Below, in pieces: positions 1 to 6,379 of a stretch of DNA of 7,746 nucleotides. The stretch lies in NCBI GenBank assembly GCA_030620125.1, contig JAUXFI010000091.1, forward strand, positions 1 through 7,746, read 5' to 3'. Made by a program: the position numbers and the translations under genes. The DNA comes from Anaerolineae bacterium (GTDB lineage Bacteria > Chloroflexota > Anaerolineae > B4-G1). Numbering within the stretch: the stretch's first letter is position 1; every line of letters starts with the position of its first letter. The notes beneath the pieces were generated by a model that was not told where the DNA came from, did no database searches, and saw only the letters and a program-made list of their open reading frames with translations.

Positions 1-801
1 GGGGCAGACGATCAGGACGTGCTGAATGTCGCGCAGTTGCTTGAGCAGGGCGGCGGCGGCGTTGGCCTGAACAGTCTTGCCCAGGCCCATATCGTCGGCC
101 AGCAGCGTGCGCCGGCCAAAGGTCAGGTGGAGCAGCCCCTCCTCCTGGTAGCCGTAGAGCGGTGTCGAGAGCACGTTGAGCGAGCGATTGCCCTGCTCCA
201 CCTGGTCGAGGAACCAGTGCTTTTGTTGCTGCACTGCTTCAATGTCCCGTTGCTTGTTCAAATAATCGTGTACAACCTGGTCCACGTAAATCTGCGCCCG
301 GTCGCGTTTGGGCAGCCGGTTCAACTCGCTGAGCAACGCGGGCAGGCTCTGCGTGACCTTGCCTTGCAAGATACCCTCGGCGTCAAAGTAACGGGTCAGC
401 AGCGTGTGCAAATCTTTGCGTTCAGGGAAAGGCAACGTGACGCGGACGGTGGTGCGCTCGGCGTGGTGGACGTACAGTTGGGCGATGGGGGGAGCCTGGG
501 CGACAAACTCCTCCCACCGGTCGGCGAACTCTTTTTCCAGGTTGGCCAACACGCCCTCAATGTGCTTGCAGGTGCCGATGGTGTTGGTGCGGTAGTCGGG
601 GCAGGTGCAGGTGTTGAGCCGCTCGGTGAGCGAGCGAATCTGGACGGTGTAGACTCGTTCGGAGGTGGAGGTCACCTCAAAGGTGCTGTAGACCGGATGC
701 TGGCCCTGATTGACGATTTTGACGAGTTCTTCCTTGCCGCGCTTGCGGCGGCGCTTGATCTGTTCCTGGAGCATGTCCATTTGTTGTTTGGTCTGGTCCA
801 T
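1..801 (-). CDS. SWIM zinc-finger SNF2-family helicase, N-terminal part (runs off the left edge)
   Basis: This is the first 267 residues of a Swi2/Snf2 ATPase, a family that translocates on double-stranded DNA to remodel protein-DNA complexes. The start is basic (IKRRRKRGK at about 15-23). A SWIM zinc finger follows, with C65-x-C67 and C78-x-H80, a module known to bind DNA or protein. After a linker of about 130 residues the helicase core begins: a Q-motif-like YGYQEEG at 216-222, then the Walker A segment ADDMGLGKT at 235-243, close to the SNF2 signature DEMGLGKT. The rest of the ATPase (motifs Ia-VI) lies outside the window. The start is ATG at 801, with AGGAGG about 7 nt upstream and a plausible promoter further up. 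It is divergent from the toxin-antitoxin module. The family call is firm. The role is unknown; general DNA maintenance and defence are both possible. Confidence 0.9.
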   Translation of the reverse strand, partial: MDQTKQQMDMLQEQIKRRRKRGKEELVKIVNQGQHPVYSTFEVTSTSERVYTVQIRSLTERLNTCTCPDYRTNTIGTCKHIEGVLANLEKEFADRWEEFVAQAPPIAQLYVHHAERTTVRVTLPFPERKDLHTLLTRYFDAEGILQGKVTQSLPALLSELNRLPKRDRAQIYVDQVVHDYLNKQRDIEAVQQQKHWFLDQVEQGNRSLNVLSTPLYGYQEEGLLHLTFGRRTLLADDMGLGKTVQANAAAALLKQLRDIQHVLIVCP

Positions 802-846
802 CTGATCCCTCCTCACAGACAATGATTAGCACTTGTGCCAGAATAA

Positions 847-875
847 ATGATAACACACCATTCAGAAATAGGCAA
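847..875 (-). promoter_or_regulatory. Predicted promoter of the SNF2 helicase gene
   Basis: Reading the minus strand, a -35-like TTGCCT (870-875) and a -10-like TATCAT (847-852) are separated by exactly 17 bp. Transcription would start near 840, giving a leader of about 40 nt before the ATG at 801. It matches the sigma-70 pattern in spacing and most consensus positions, but no operator or experimental evidence is visible. Confidence 0.5.
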
Positions 876-897
876 TGAGGGTCTGATCCTCTCCAAC

Positions 898-926
898 TTT
901 ACACCTTGCTATGAGTATAGTACAAT
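898..926 (+). promoter_or_regulatory. Predicted promoter of the toxin-antitoxin operon
   Basis: TTTACA (898-903) and TACAAT (921-926) are 17 bp apart, each one base from the sigma-70 consensus. An AT-rich stretch follows, and a strong ribosome binding site AGGAGGAG (937-944) sits 8 nt before the antitoxin ATG. Type II toxin-antitoxin operons usually repress themselves at such a site. The short AATTAAATT palindrome overlapping the -10 is a possible but unproven operator. Confidence 0.6.
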
Positions 927-952
927 TAAATTAAACAGGAGGAGATACACTG

Positions 953-1192
953 ATGATTCAGACGGTTGACGCCATATACGAAAACGGGCTGTTCAGACCA
1001 CTAGGTGACATTTACCTACCTGATCGCCAGAGGGTCAAGATCGTTTTCGTTTTAGAAGACGAGTCAACCCTGGTAGACGACTTGCCAGCCTGGACACTGG
1101 CCGCATTGGCCGAACAGAGTCCCAGTTTCGCCTTCCTGGCCGACCCTCGCGAGGACATTTACTCTCTCGAGGATGGAGAGCCCGTCTCGTGA
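953..1192 (+). CDS. DUF104 / AF2212-like antitoxin
   Basis: This 79-residue protein matches the AF2212-like antitoxin family (DUF104). Its N-terminus VDAIYENGLFRPLGDIYLPDRQRVKIVF has the characteristic pattern of a short beta-rich DNA-binding fold (roughly residues 4-35). An acidic C-terminal tail (about 36-79) is of the kind that wraps and inhibits the partner toxin. The length is normal for the family. The ATG at 953 is supported by AGGAGGAG 8 nt upstream. Its TGA stop lies inside a GTGA overlap with the next gene's GTG start, the usual sign of translational coupling in toxin-antitoxin pairs. The expected role is to neutralise the downstream PemK/MazF-like endoribonuclease and help autorepress the operon. 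The pairing with a MazF-like rather than a PIN-domain toxin is seen from the neighbour. Confidence 0.85.
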   Translation: MIQTVDAIYENGLFRPLGDIYLPDRQRVKIVFVLEDESTLVDDLPAWTLAALAEQSPSFAFLADPREDIYSLEDGEPVS

Positions 1193-1545
1193 CTCCTCTG
1201 GTGCTTCGCCGTGGCGACACTGTGCTGGTTCCATTCCCGTTCACCGACCTGAGTGGACGGAAGGTGCGTCCTGCGCTCATCGTCTCCCCCGACCCGGTGG
1301 GTAAGGACATCCTGGTCGCTTTCATCTCCTCGGTCATCCCGCCCGTACCTGAACCAACCGAATACGTGTTGGATGCTACACACCCGGCGTTTGTCAAAAC
1401 AGGTTTGAGGAGCACATCGGTTTTTAAGATGGGCAAGATGGCTACACTACACCGTTCTCTTATGCTGCGCCGTCTGGGATGTACCACCCTCGGATTACAA
1501 AATATACTGGATATCGCACTGAAACAGGCAGTTGGATTGGTGTGA
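1189..1545 (+). CDS. PemK/MazF-like type II toxin (endoribonuclease)
   Basis: This 118-residue protein of the PemK/MazF (CcdB-like barrel) superfamily is predicted to cleave RNA at short sequences and stop growth when its antitoxin is lost. The N-terminal signature RRGDTVLVPFPFTDLSGRKV and the following RPALIVS (27-33) are diagnostic. R27 and the serines of FISS (S47/S48) sit where MazF has its catalytic arginine and serine/threonine. The start is a GTG at 1189 overlapping the antitoxin stop by 4 bp, so translation is probably coupled. No truncation or missing core residue is apparent, and the length fits active family members. The cleavage sequence cannot be read from the protein. Confidence 0.88.
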   Translation: MTPLVLRRGDTVLVPFPFTDLSGRKVRPALIVSPDPVGKDILVAFISSVIPPVPEPTEYVLDATHPAFVKTGLRSTSVFKMGKMATLHRSLMLRRLGCTTLGLQNILDIALKQAVGLV

Positions 1546-1564
1546 AAGTTCGGCTCCGAATTCT

Positions 1565-1981
1565 ATGCGAGAGCTGATTTTTCTATTCCAAGAACCGGGC
1601 ATAATTGAGGCCATCGCCTCGGATCCGGCAGGCGAAGATGAGGCGGCTCGCCCCACCGGCTATGCCGATTCGGTTGTACCCGACCTGTTAGTCGACCGTG
1701 ATGCCGAAACGCTGCGCCCGTATGCCTGGATGTGTTACAATTTTGAGCGCACCTATCCTCTGGTCATCTGGGGGCTGAGATTGTTCGCGGCCGACGAGCA
1801 GTTCAACGTACCCCAGGCTGGTCTGACCGGTGTTCCGCTGCACGTGGCCTTCAGTTGGGCCTACCATCACTTTGTGCTCCAAGACGGTGCTCTGTTGCCG
1901 GATAGAGAACTGACCGTCAGTATAGCCCCTCACGATTATACCCGCATCGCTCTGAGCCACGCGCTGGCTACGGTGGGATAG
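1565..1981 (+). CDS. Hypothetical protein, 138 residues, downstream of the toxin
   Basis: I do not recognise this protein. It is rich in aromatic residues (for example WMCYNFERTYPLVIWGLRLF in the middle and FSWAYHHFVLQ towards the end), acidic near the N-terminus, and shows no signal peptide, clear transmembrane segment or metal motif. Codon use is GC-biased at third positions like its neighbours, which argues that it is a real gene. ATG at 1565 is chosen, although the only ribosome binding site is a weak GAAAG about 16 nt upstream. A TTG at 1532 in the same frame would add 11 residues and overlap the toxin gene by 14 bp. Its position right after the toxin, on the same strand and with no terminator, suggests co-transcription. 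It could be an accessory component or simply a passenger. Confidence 0.5.
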   Translation: MRELIFLFQEPGIIEAIASDPAGEDEAARPTGYADSVVPDLLVDRDAETLRPYAWMCYNFERTYPLVIWGLRLFAADEQFNVPQAGLTGVPLHVAFSWAYHHFVLQDGALLPDRELTVSIAPHDYTRIALSHALATVG

Positions 1982-2033
1982 CTCCGAACGCACCACATCT
2001 CCCCTCATAACAGCTTCAACTCCGCTACCTACG

Positions 2034-2984
2034 CTAGCTGCTGACGGCTGGCTGCTCACTGCCAATGTCCGGCACGATCACCCGCAACCGCCCTGGCAGG
2101 ATCGTGTATTCGATGTAGGTCGCAGCCAACTCGAACAGCTCGCCGTCGGCCTGGATGGGGGAAGGCGGGTCACACTCGATGGTCAGGCGGGTAGTGCGGG
2201 CATACTGCACCTGCGGGTCCTCGACGTGACTGCCGTCAAAGGTCTTGGGGAGCAGGCGCAGCAACTTGAGCCGTCCCAGTTTCCTGCCAAATATGAAATC
2301 CAGGTAGCCGTCGTCCATCTCGGCGCGGGGCGTCATCCAGAACGCGCCTCCGGTGCGGGGACTGTTGCCAACCGAGACCAGCGCGACAGGGCCCTCGTAC
2401 TCCCCATCGTCCCAGGCGAGCCGCGCGTACCAGGGCTCGTGGTTGAGGATGGTCTTGAGCGCGGCCAGGACGTAGCGCGGCGTGCCCTTGACTCGCTTCA
2501 TCGCCGCCTGGGTGACTGTTACCATCGGCTCCAGCCCGACCGCCGAGTTGTTGTCGAAGAAGCGGCCATTGACGCATCCCACGTCAATGAAACGCGCGTG
2601 GCCCGCTAGAATGACCCGGCAGGCCGCTTCGATCTCCTTCTCCAGGCCAAGCATGTCGGCAAAGTCGTCGGCCGAGCCGAGGGGAATGATGCCCAACGGG
2701 CCGGCTACTCCATCACTTCGGCCATGCTCAGCGCCAGCGGCGGCGGCTTGCATCAGGCCGTTGAGCACCTCGCTGATGCTCCCGTCACCGCCGGCGGCGA
2801 TGATGGGAGAGAAGCCTGCCAGCGCCGCTTCGCGCGCCAGCTCAATGCCGTGGTCTGGCCCCTCGGTGATCACCAGTTCATAGTCCAGGCTGATTTTCTG
2901 ACACGCCCGTTCGACGGCAGGAATGGCCGCCTTGGCCTTCCAGCGGCCCGCGTATGGATTGACGATGATCTTGGCTGTGGTCAT
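2034..2984 (-). CDS. Diacylglycerol/lipid kinase, YegS/BmrU/DgkB type
   Basis: This 316-residue soluble lipid kinase of the DAGK catalytic family transfers phosphate from ATP to diacylglycerol or a related lipid, in phospholipid recycling. Visible motifs: the N-terminal nucleotide-site strand KIIVNPYAGR (5-14), the glycine-rich loop GGDGS (65-69) followed by ISEVLNGL, PLGIIPLGSADDFA (96-109, equivalent to the family's PLGIIPxGTANDFA), the FIDVGCVNGRFFDN segment, and a C-terminal DGE (280-282) that carries the catalytic acid in relatives. Serine replaces the usual threonine in two loops, and Asp replaces Asn in the second. The start at 2984 is chosen because GGGAGG (2994-2999) lies 9 nt upstream. 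An upstream in-frame ATG at 3035 would place the coding start in the predicted promoter. The exact lipid substrate is unknown. Confidence 0.88.
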   Translation of the reverse strand: MTTAKIIVNPYAGRWKAKAAIPAVERACQKISLDYELVITEGPDHGIELAREAALAGFSPIIAAGGDGSISEVLNGLMQAAAAGAEHGRSDGVAGPLGIIPLGSADDFADMLGLEKEIEAACRVILAGHARFIDVGCVNGRFFDNNSAVGLEPMVTVTQAAMKRVKGTPRYVLAALKTILNHEPWYARLAWDDGEYEGPVALVSVGNSPRTGGAFWMTPRAEMDDGYLDFIFGRKLGRLKLLRLLPKTFDGSHVEDPQVQYARTTRLTIECDPPSPIQADGELFELAATYIEYTILPGRLRVIVPDIGSEQPAVSS

Positions 2985-3006
2985 TTCTTTTGTCCTCCCG
3001 GTGCTT

Positions 3007-3035
3007 ATAATAGCGAAGATTGTCATTCTACGCAA
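3007..3035 (-). promoter_or_regulatory. Predicted promoter of the lipid kinase gene
   Basis: On the minus strand, TTGCGT (3030-3035) and TATTAT (3007-3012) are 17 bp apart. Transcription would begin near 3000, leaving a leader of about 16 nt that contains the GGGAGG ribosome binding site. This supports the kinase start at 2984. Confidence 0.55.
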
Positions 3036-3054
3036 GTGCTAGCCGGCCGTGAGG

Positions 3055-3151
3055 AACCCTTGCAAAGGTTAGGCTACAGATTCAGGCCAAAAGTGCCTCG
3101 CCAGCCGCAAATCACCCTATTGCCAGAACTATCGTAACCTTTGCAAGAGTG
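3055..3151. repeat. Pair of TTGCAA-centred near-palindromes forming a 13-bp inverted repeat
   Basis: AACCCTTGCAAAGGTT (3055-3070) is a 16-bp near-palindrome, broken at one symmetric base pair. A second copy, AACCTTTGCAAGAGTG (3136-3151), is weaker. The segments 3059-3071 and 3135-3147 are perfect 13-bp inverted complements of each other, separated by 63 bp. The first lies about 20 bp upstream of the kinase -35 box and the second 12 bp upstream of the L25 -35 box. They could be paired operators for a regulator of both divergent genes, or the ends of a small MITE-like insertion. GTGA occurs near each outer side, too short to count as a target duplication. Confidence 0.6.
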
Positions 3152-3163
3152 ACTGGATTGCGC

Positions 3164-3192
3164 TTGACGAAAGCAGCGGTTTGCGCTACAAT
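3164..3192 (+). promoter_or_regulatory. Predicted promoter of the L25/Ctc gene
   Basis: TTGACG (3164-3169) and TACAAT (3187-3192) are 17 bp apart, each one base from the sigma-70 consensus. Transcription should begin near 3199, giving a leader of about 86 nt. The GC-rich leader can form a hairpin with stem CGGGC (3205-3209) and GCCCG (3223-3227). The ribosome binding site GGGAGG (3273-3278) lies 6 nt before the ATG at 3285. Confidence 0.65.
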
Positions 3193-3284
3193 AGCGCGGC
3201 CTTGCGGGCAGGCCCAGGCCCCGCCCGTTTGATCGAGTGAACTTTATGCCGCCTTCAGGCAGAGCGGACTTTGGGAGGTAGTGA

Positions 3285-3950
3285 ATGGGTCAACAAACAG
3301 AACAAGTCGAGTTAGTGGCCGAGAAGCGAACCGTGCTGGGCAAGCAGGTGAATCAACTGCGACGGCAGGGATGGGTGCCGGCCGTGATGTATGGACATGA
3401 TTTCGATCCTGTGCCTTTGCAGTTCGAGACGCGAAATCTGCGACAAGTGCTCTCGCAGGTCGGCGGTAGTCAACTCGTCGGCATCAAGGTCAAGGGGCAG
3501 AAGAAGCCCGAAATGACTCTCGTGCGCGAGGTACAGCGCGACCCTGTCTGTGGCGATTTGTTGCACGTGGACTTTTATCGCGTGATGATGACCGAGCGCC
3601 TGACGGCCGAGGTGCCGTTGGTGATAGTAGGGGAATCACCAGTGGTGGAGCAGAAAGAGGGTGTTCTGCTGCAGGCTATCTCCACCATTGAGGTTGAGTG
3701 CTTACCTGGCGACCTGGTGGATGCGATTGAGGTAGATATCTCAGAGTTGACTGAGGTAGATCATGCGTTGCACGTGCGTGACCTGGCCATTCCTGCTGGC
3801 ATGGACATCCTCACCAACCTGGACGAGATGATCGTGCGGGTGGTCCCGTTGGCAGCGGAGGAGGTAGAGGAGGAGGAAGTACCTGAAGCCGAGGAGGTCG
3901 AGGTTATCACGGAGGCGCAGGCAGAGGAGACGGACAGCGAAGAGGATTAG
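3285..3950 (+). CDS. rplY: Large-subunit ribosomal protein bL25, long Ctc/TL5 form
   Basis: This 221-residue protein binds 5S rRNA in the large ribosomal subunit, and in some bacteria the long form is induced by stress (Ctc). The N-terminal L25 domain (about 8-97) starts with the typical EKRTVLGKQVNQLRRQGWVPAVMYG and ends in REVQRDPVCGDLLHVDFYRV. The TL5-type beta domain (about 105-188) includes VPLVIVGESPVVEQKEGVL and a segment running from VDHALHVRDLAIPAGM to the end of the domain. The tail (191-221) is extremely acidic, 17 of 31 residues being Glu or Asp, which is common in long forms. The length fits the two-domain family. The start is supported by GGGAGG 6 nt upstream. The gene is monocistronic: it has its own promoter and is followed by an intrinsic terminator. 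The frequent neighbour pth is absent here. Confidence 0.93.
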   Translation: MGQQTEQVELVAEKRTVLGKQVNQLRRQGWVPAVMYGHDFDPVPLQFETRNLRQVLSQVGGSQLVGIKVKGQKKPEMTLVREVQRDPVCGDLLHVDFYRVMMTERLTAEVPLVIVGESPVVEQKEGVLLQAISTIEVECLPGDLVDAIEVDISELTEVDHALHVRDLAIPAGMDILTNLDEMIVRVVPLAAEEVEEEEVPEAEEVEVITEAQAEETDSEED

Positions 3951-3969
3951 TGAGGGGCAGGGAACAAAC

Positions 3970-4009
3970 AAAGCGGGGGTGGGGAGAACAAGCCTGCCTC
4001 CGCTTTTTT
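3970..4009 (+). terminator. Rho-independent terminator after L25
   Basis: A 14-bp stem allowing G-T wobbles pairs AAAGCGGGGGTGGG (3970-3983) with CCTGCCTCCGCTTT (3993-4006). The loop is 9 nt, and the 3' arm runs into six T residues (4004-4009). It begins 20 nt after the L25 stop codon and separates this gene from the J-protein operon. Confidence 0.88.
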
Positions 4010-4051
4010 AGGTTGGGGAACGGCCAGTTGACCGGGCAGAGGTCTGCTTTC

Positions 4052-4080
4052 TTGACAGAGAGGGAATTACGGTATAGAAT
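4052..4080 (+). promoter_or_regulatory. Predicted promoter of the chaperone/protease operon
   Basis: A perfect -35 TTGACA (4052-4057) is followed after 17 bp by TAGAAT (4075-4080), one base from the consensus -10. This is the strongest-looking promoter in the window. Transcription would begin near 4087. There is no complete CIRCE element next to it, so housekeeping sigma-factor control is the simplest reading. Confidence 0.72.
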
Positions 4081-4118
4081 GATTCTGGGGTGTGCGGTGG
4101 GTTTGTGGAGCGATGGGA

Positions 4119-4391
4119 ATGGAGTATAAGGACTATTACAAAATCCTGGGCGTAAATCGGGATGCTAACGAGAAGGACATCAAGCGGGCCTATCGTCAGT
4201 TGGCCCGTCAATTTCATCCCGACGTCAATCCGGACGACAAACGGGCTGAGGAAAAGTTCAAAGAGATCAACGAAGCCCACGAGGTACTGAGTGACTCGGA
4301 GAAGCGTGCCAAGTACGACCAGTTGGGGACCAGTTGGCAGCAATGGCAGCACACGGGGCGCGACCCGGGTCAGTTTGATTGGTCTCAGTGA
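4119..4391 (+). CDS. J-domain protein (N-terminal fragment of the split co-chaperone)
   Basis: This 90-residue ORF holds a complete J domain: [12 protein letters not shown] start, helix [12 protein letters not shown], the essential HPD at 33-35, helix III ending [20 protein letters not shown], then WQQWQ and a short linker. The HPD loop is what stimulates DnaK-type ATPases, so this piece alone could still act on Hsp70 but would lack client binding. ATG at 4119 is preferred because GGAG (4107-4110) lies 8 nt upstream. GTG at 4092 would begin only a few bases after the predicted transcript start, and ATG at 4113 is too close to the GGAG. It ends at the in-frame TGA discussed for the whole gene. 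Confidence 0.85.
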   Translation: MEYKDYYKILGVNRDANEKDIKRAYRQLARQFHPDVNPDDKRAEEKFKEINEAHEVLSDSEKRAKYDQLGTSWQQWQHTGRDPGQFDWSQ

Positions 4392-4418
4392 TTCACCGGT
4401 GCGCCGGGGCCGGGAGGA

Positions 4419-5096
4419 GTGCACGTCGAGTGGAGTGGCGGCCTGGGTGATCCATTTGGCGGCGCGGGTGCGGATAGATTTTCGGATTTCTTTCGCGCGG
4501 TCTTTGGCGGAACGAGTGGCGCGGGGCGCACGCACAACACTGAGGAGTTCTTCCGTCGCACAACCAGCCAGCGTATGCGACCTGGACAGAGTGTGGAGGC
4601 CTCGGTGGAAATCACTTTGGAGGAGGCATTCCACGGCGCCAACCGCGTGTTGGAGCGGGAGGGACGCCGGATTCGGGTAAAGATACCCCCAGGGGCGCGG
4701 AGTGGGTCAAGGGTGCGAGTTGCCGGGAAGGGGAAACCTGGCTACGGGGGGACGCCGCCCGGCAATCTTTATTTGAACATTACGGTCAAAGCGCACCCGG
4801 TTTTCAGGCGCGAGGGGAATGATCTGCGCTGCAATGTCAACGTGGACCTGTATACCGCTGTGTTGGGCGGCCAGGCACGGGTCTCAACACTGAAAGGCAA
4901 CGTGTCGTTGAATATCCCCGCTGGCACGAATAGCGGCAAGACCTTTCGCTTGCGGGGCCGGGGAATGCCCGACCCGCGCAATCCGAAGCAGCGTGGCGAT
5001 TTGCTGGCTACGGTTCGGGTGCAGGTTCCCCAGGGGCTCAACGCCCGCGAGCGAGAGTTGTTCGAGGAGCTGGCTCGCCTGCGGGAGAGGGGGTAG
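4419..5096 (+). CDS. DnaJ C-terminal domain protein (C-terminal part of the split co-chaperone)
   Basis: This open frame continues the J-domain ORF in the same frame after the TGA. It begins with a Gly/Phe-rich stretch (GDPFGG, FSDFFRAVFGG), then the two-barrel client-binding domain. Recognisable blocks are VEITLEEAFHGANRVL, RVKIPPGARSGSRVRVAGKG, GNLYLNITVKAHPVFRREGNDL, VDLYTAVLGGQARVSTLKG and FRLRGRGMPDPRNPKQRGDL, ending with a dimerisation-type helix ELFEELARLRERG. The earliest start codon is GTG at 4419, but GGGAGG (4412-4417) is only 1 nt away, which is too close for good initiation. That favours readthrough or loss of function over a designed second start. The frame is free of further stops and conserved motifs are preserved. 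Its stop lies 1 nt before the protease start. Confidence 0.75.
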   Translation: MHVEWSGGLGDPFGGAGADRFSDFFRAVFGGTSGAGRTHNTEEFFRRTTSQRMRPGQSVEASVEITLEEAFHGANRVLEREGRRIRVKIPPGARSGSRVRVAGKGKPGYGGTPPGNLYLNITVKAHPVFRREGNDLRCNVNVDLYTAVLGGQARVSTLKGNVSLNIPAGTNSGKTFRLRGRGMPDPRNPKQRGDLLATVRVQVPQGLNARERELFEELARLRERG

Positions 5097-5097
5097 A

Positions 5098-6290
<1,193 letters not shown>

Positions 6291-6300
<10 letters not shown>

Positions 6301-6345
6301 CAAATGCTGGAAGGTATCTGCTGGTCGAGTAGTCGCCAACGGCGA
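6291..6345 (+). repeat. Short tandem repeat and small hairpin in the protease/release-factor gap
   Basis: TGACAAA occurs twice in tandem (6291-6297 and 6298-6304), and the protease stop codon lies in the second copy. Further on, TCGCC (6333-6337) and GGCGA (6341-6345) form a small hairpin with a 3-nt loop, flanked by GAGTAG and GAGTAGC repeats. There is no T-tract after the hairpin, so it is not an intrinsic terminator, and no convincing promoter is seen in the rest of the 79-nt gap. Confidence 0.5.
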
Positions 6346-6379
6346 GTAGCTAACATCAAGATAAGAAAGGGGTAAAGGG

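Larger units (their letters stand above)
2985..3284. other. Divergent intergenic region between lipid kinase and L25 genes
   Basis: This 300-nt stretch contains no credible gene. It holds the kinase ribosome binding site and promoter, the two TTGCAA-centred near-palindromes, the L25 promoter, and a GC-rich L25 leader with a possible hairpin (3205-3227). The 63 bp between the palindromes (3072-3134) show no recognisable element. Confidence 0.7.
4119..5096 (+). pseudogene. DnaJ/CbpA-type co-chaperone gene interrupted by one in-frame TGA
   Basis: Read through codon 91, this stretch encodes a normal class II J-protein of about 325 residues: J domain (1-70), a Trp/Gly/Pro/Phe linker (71-155) and a DnaJ C-terminal substrate-binding domain (about 155-320). 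It has no CxxCxGxG zinc region, so it is CbpA-like rather than DnaJ proper. Such proteins deliver unfolded clients to DnaK and stimulate its ATPase. The TGA at 4389-4391 follows FDWSQ and precedes FTGAPGPGG in the same frame, where homologues as I recall them carry Trp. A single TGG to TGA change explains it. There is no other frame disruption and both domains look intact. The gene may be a recent pseudogene, a base-call error, a readthrough gene or a genuine split. TGA is a normal stop elsewhere in the window, so wholesale reassignment is unlikely. Confidence 0.7.

Noticed and set aside
19..825. Long plus-strand open frame across the left edge
   Set aside because: It is the reverse shadow of the SNF2 helicase gene. 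The minus strand has the SWIM finger, Walker A motif, promoter and ribosome binding site, while the plus frame shows low-complexity Leu/Val/Gly-rich sequence.
825..834. CIRCE (HrcA) heat-shock operator
   Set aside because: TTAGCACTT resembles one half-site, but the second half GAGTGCTAA at the required 9-bp spacing is absent.
1688..2065. Minus-strand 125-residue open frame opposite the hypothetical gene
   Set aside because: It has no family motif or ribosome binding site, and it overlaps the 3' end of the lipid kinase gene. The plus frame has the better codon pattern.
2985..3035. Longer lipid kinase start at 3035
   Set aside because: It would put the start codon inside the predicted -35 box. 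The extra 17 residues do not resemble the family, and GGGAGG supports the start at 2984.
3205..3230. Intrinsic terminator in the L25 leader
   Set aside because: The hairpin is followed by only three T residues, and the downstream gene has no other promoter.
4392..4430. Selenocysteine insertion (SECIS) element after the in-frame TGA
   Set aside because: CCGG-TGCG-CCGG (4396-4407) can form a very short hairpin, but it is too close and too small for a bacterial SECIS. The expected residue there is Trp, not Cys or Sec.
4008..4642. Minus-strand open frames across the J-protein gene
   Set aside because: They are antisense shadows of the J domain and linker with no motif. One would run into the L25 terminator.
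6333..6350. Terminator between the protease and release-factor-like genes
   Set aside because: The stem is only about 5 bp and there is no T-tract, so read-through into the next gene is expected.
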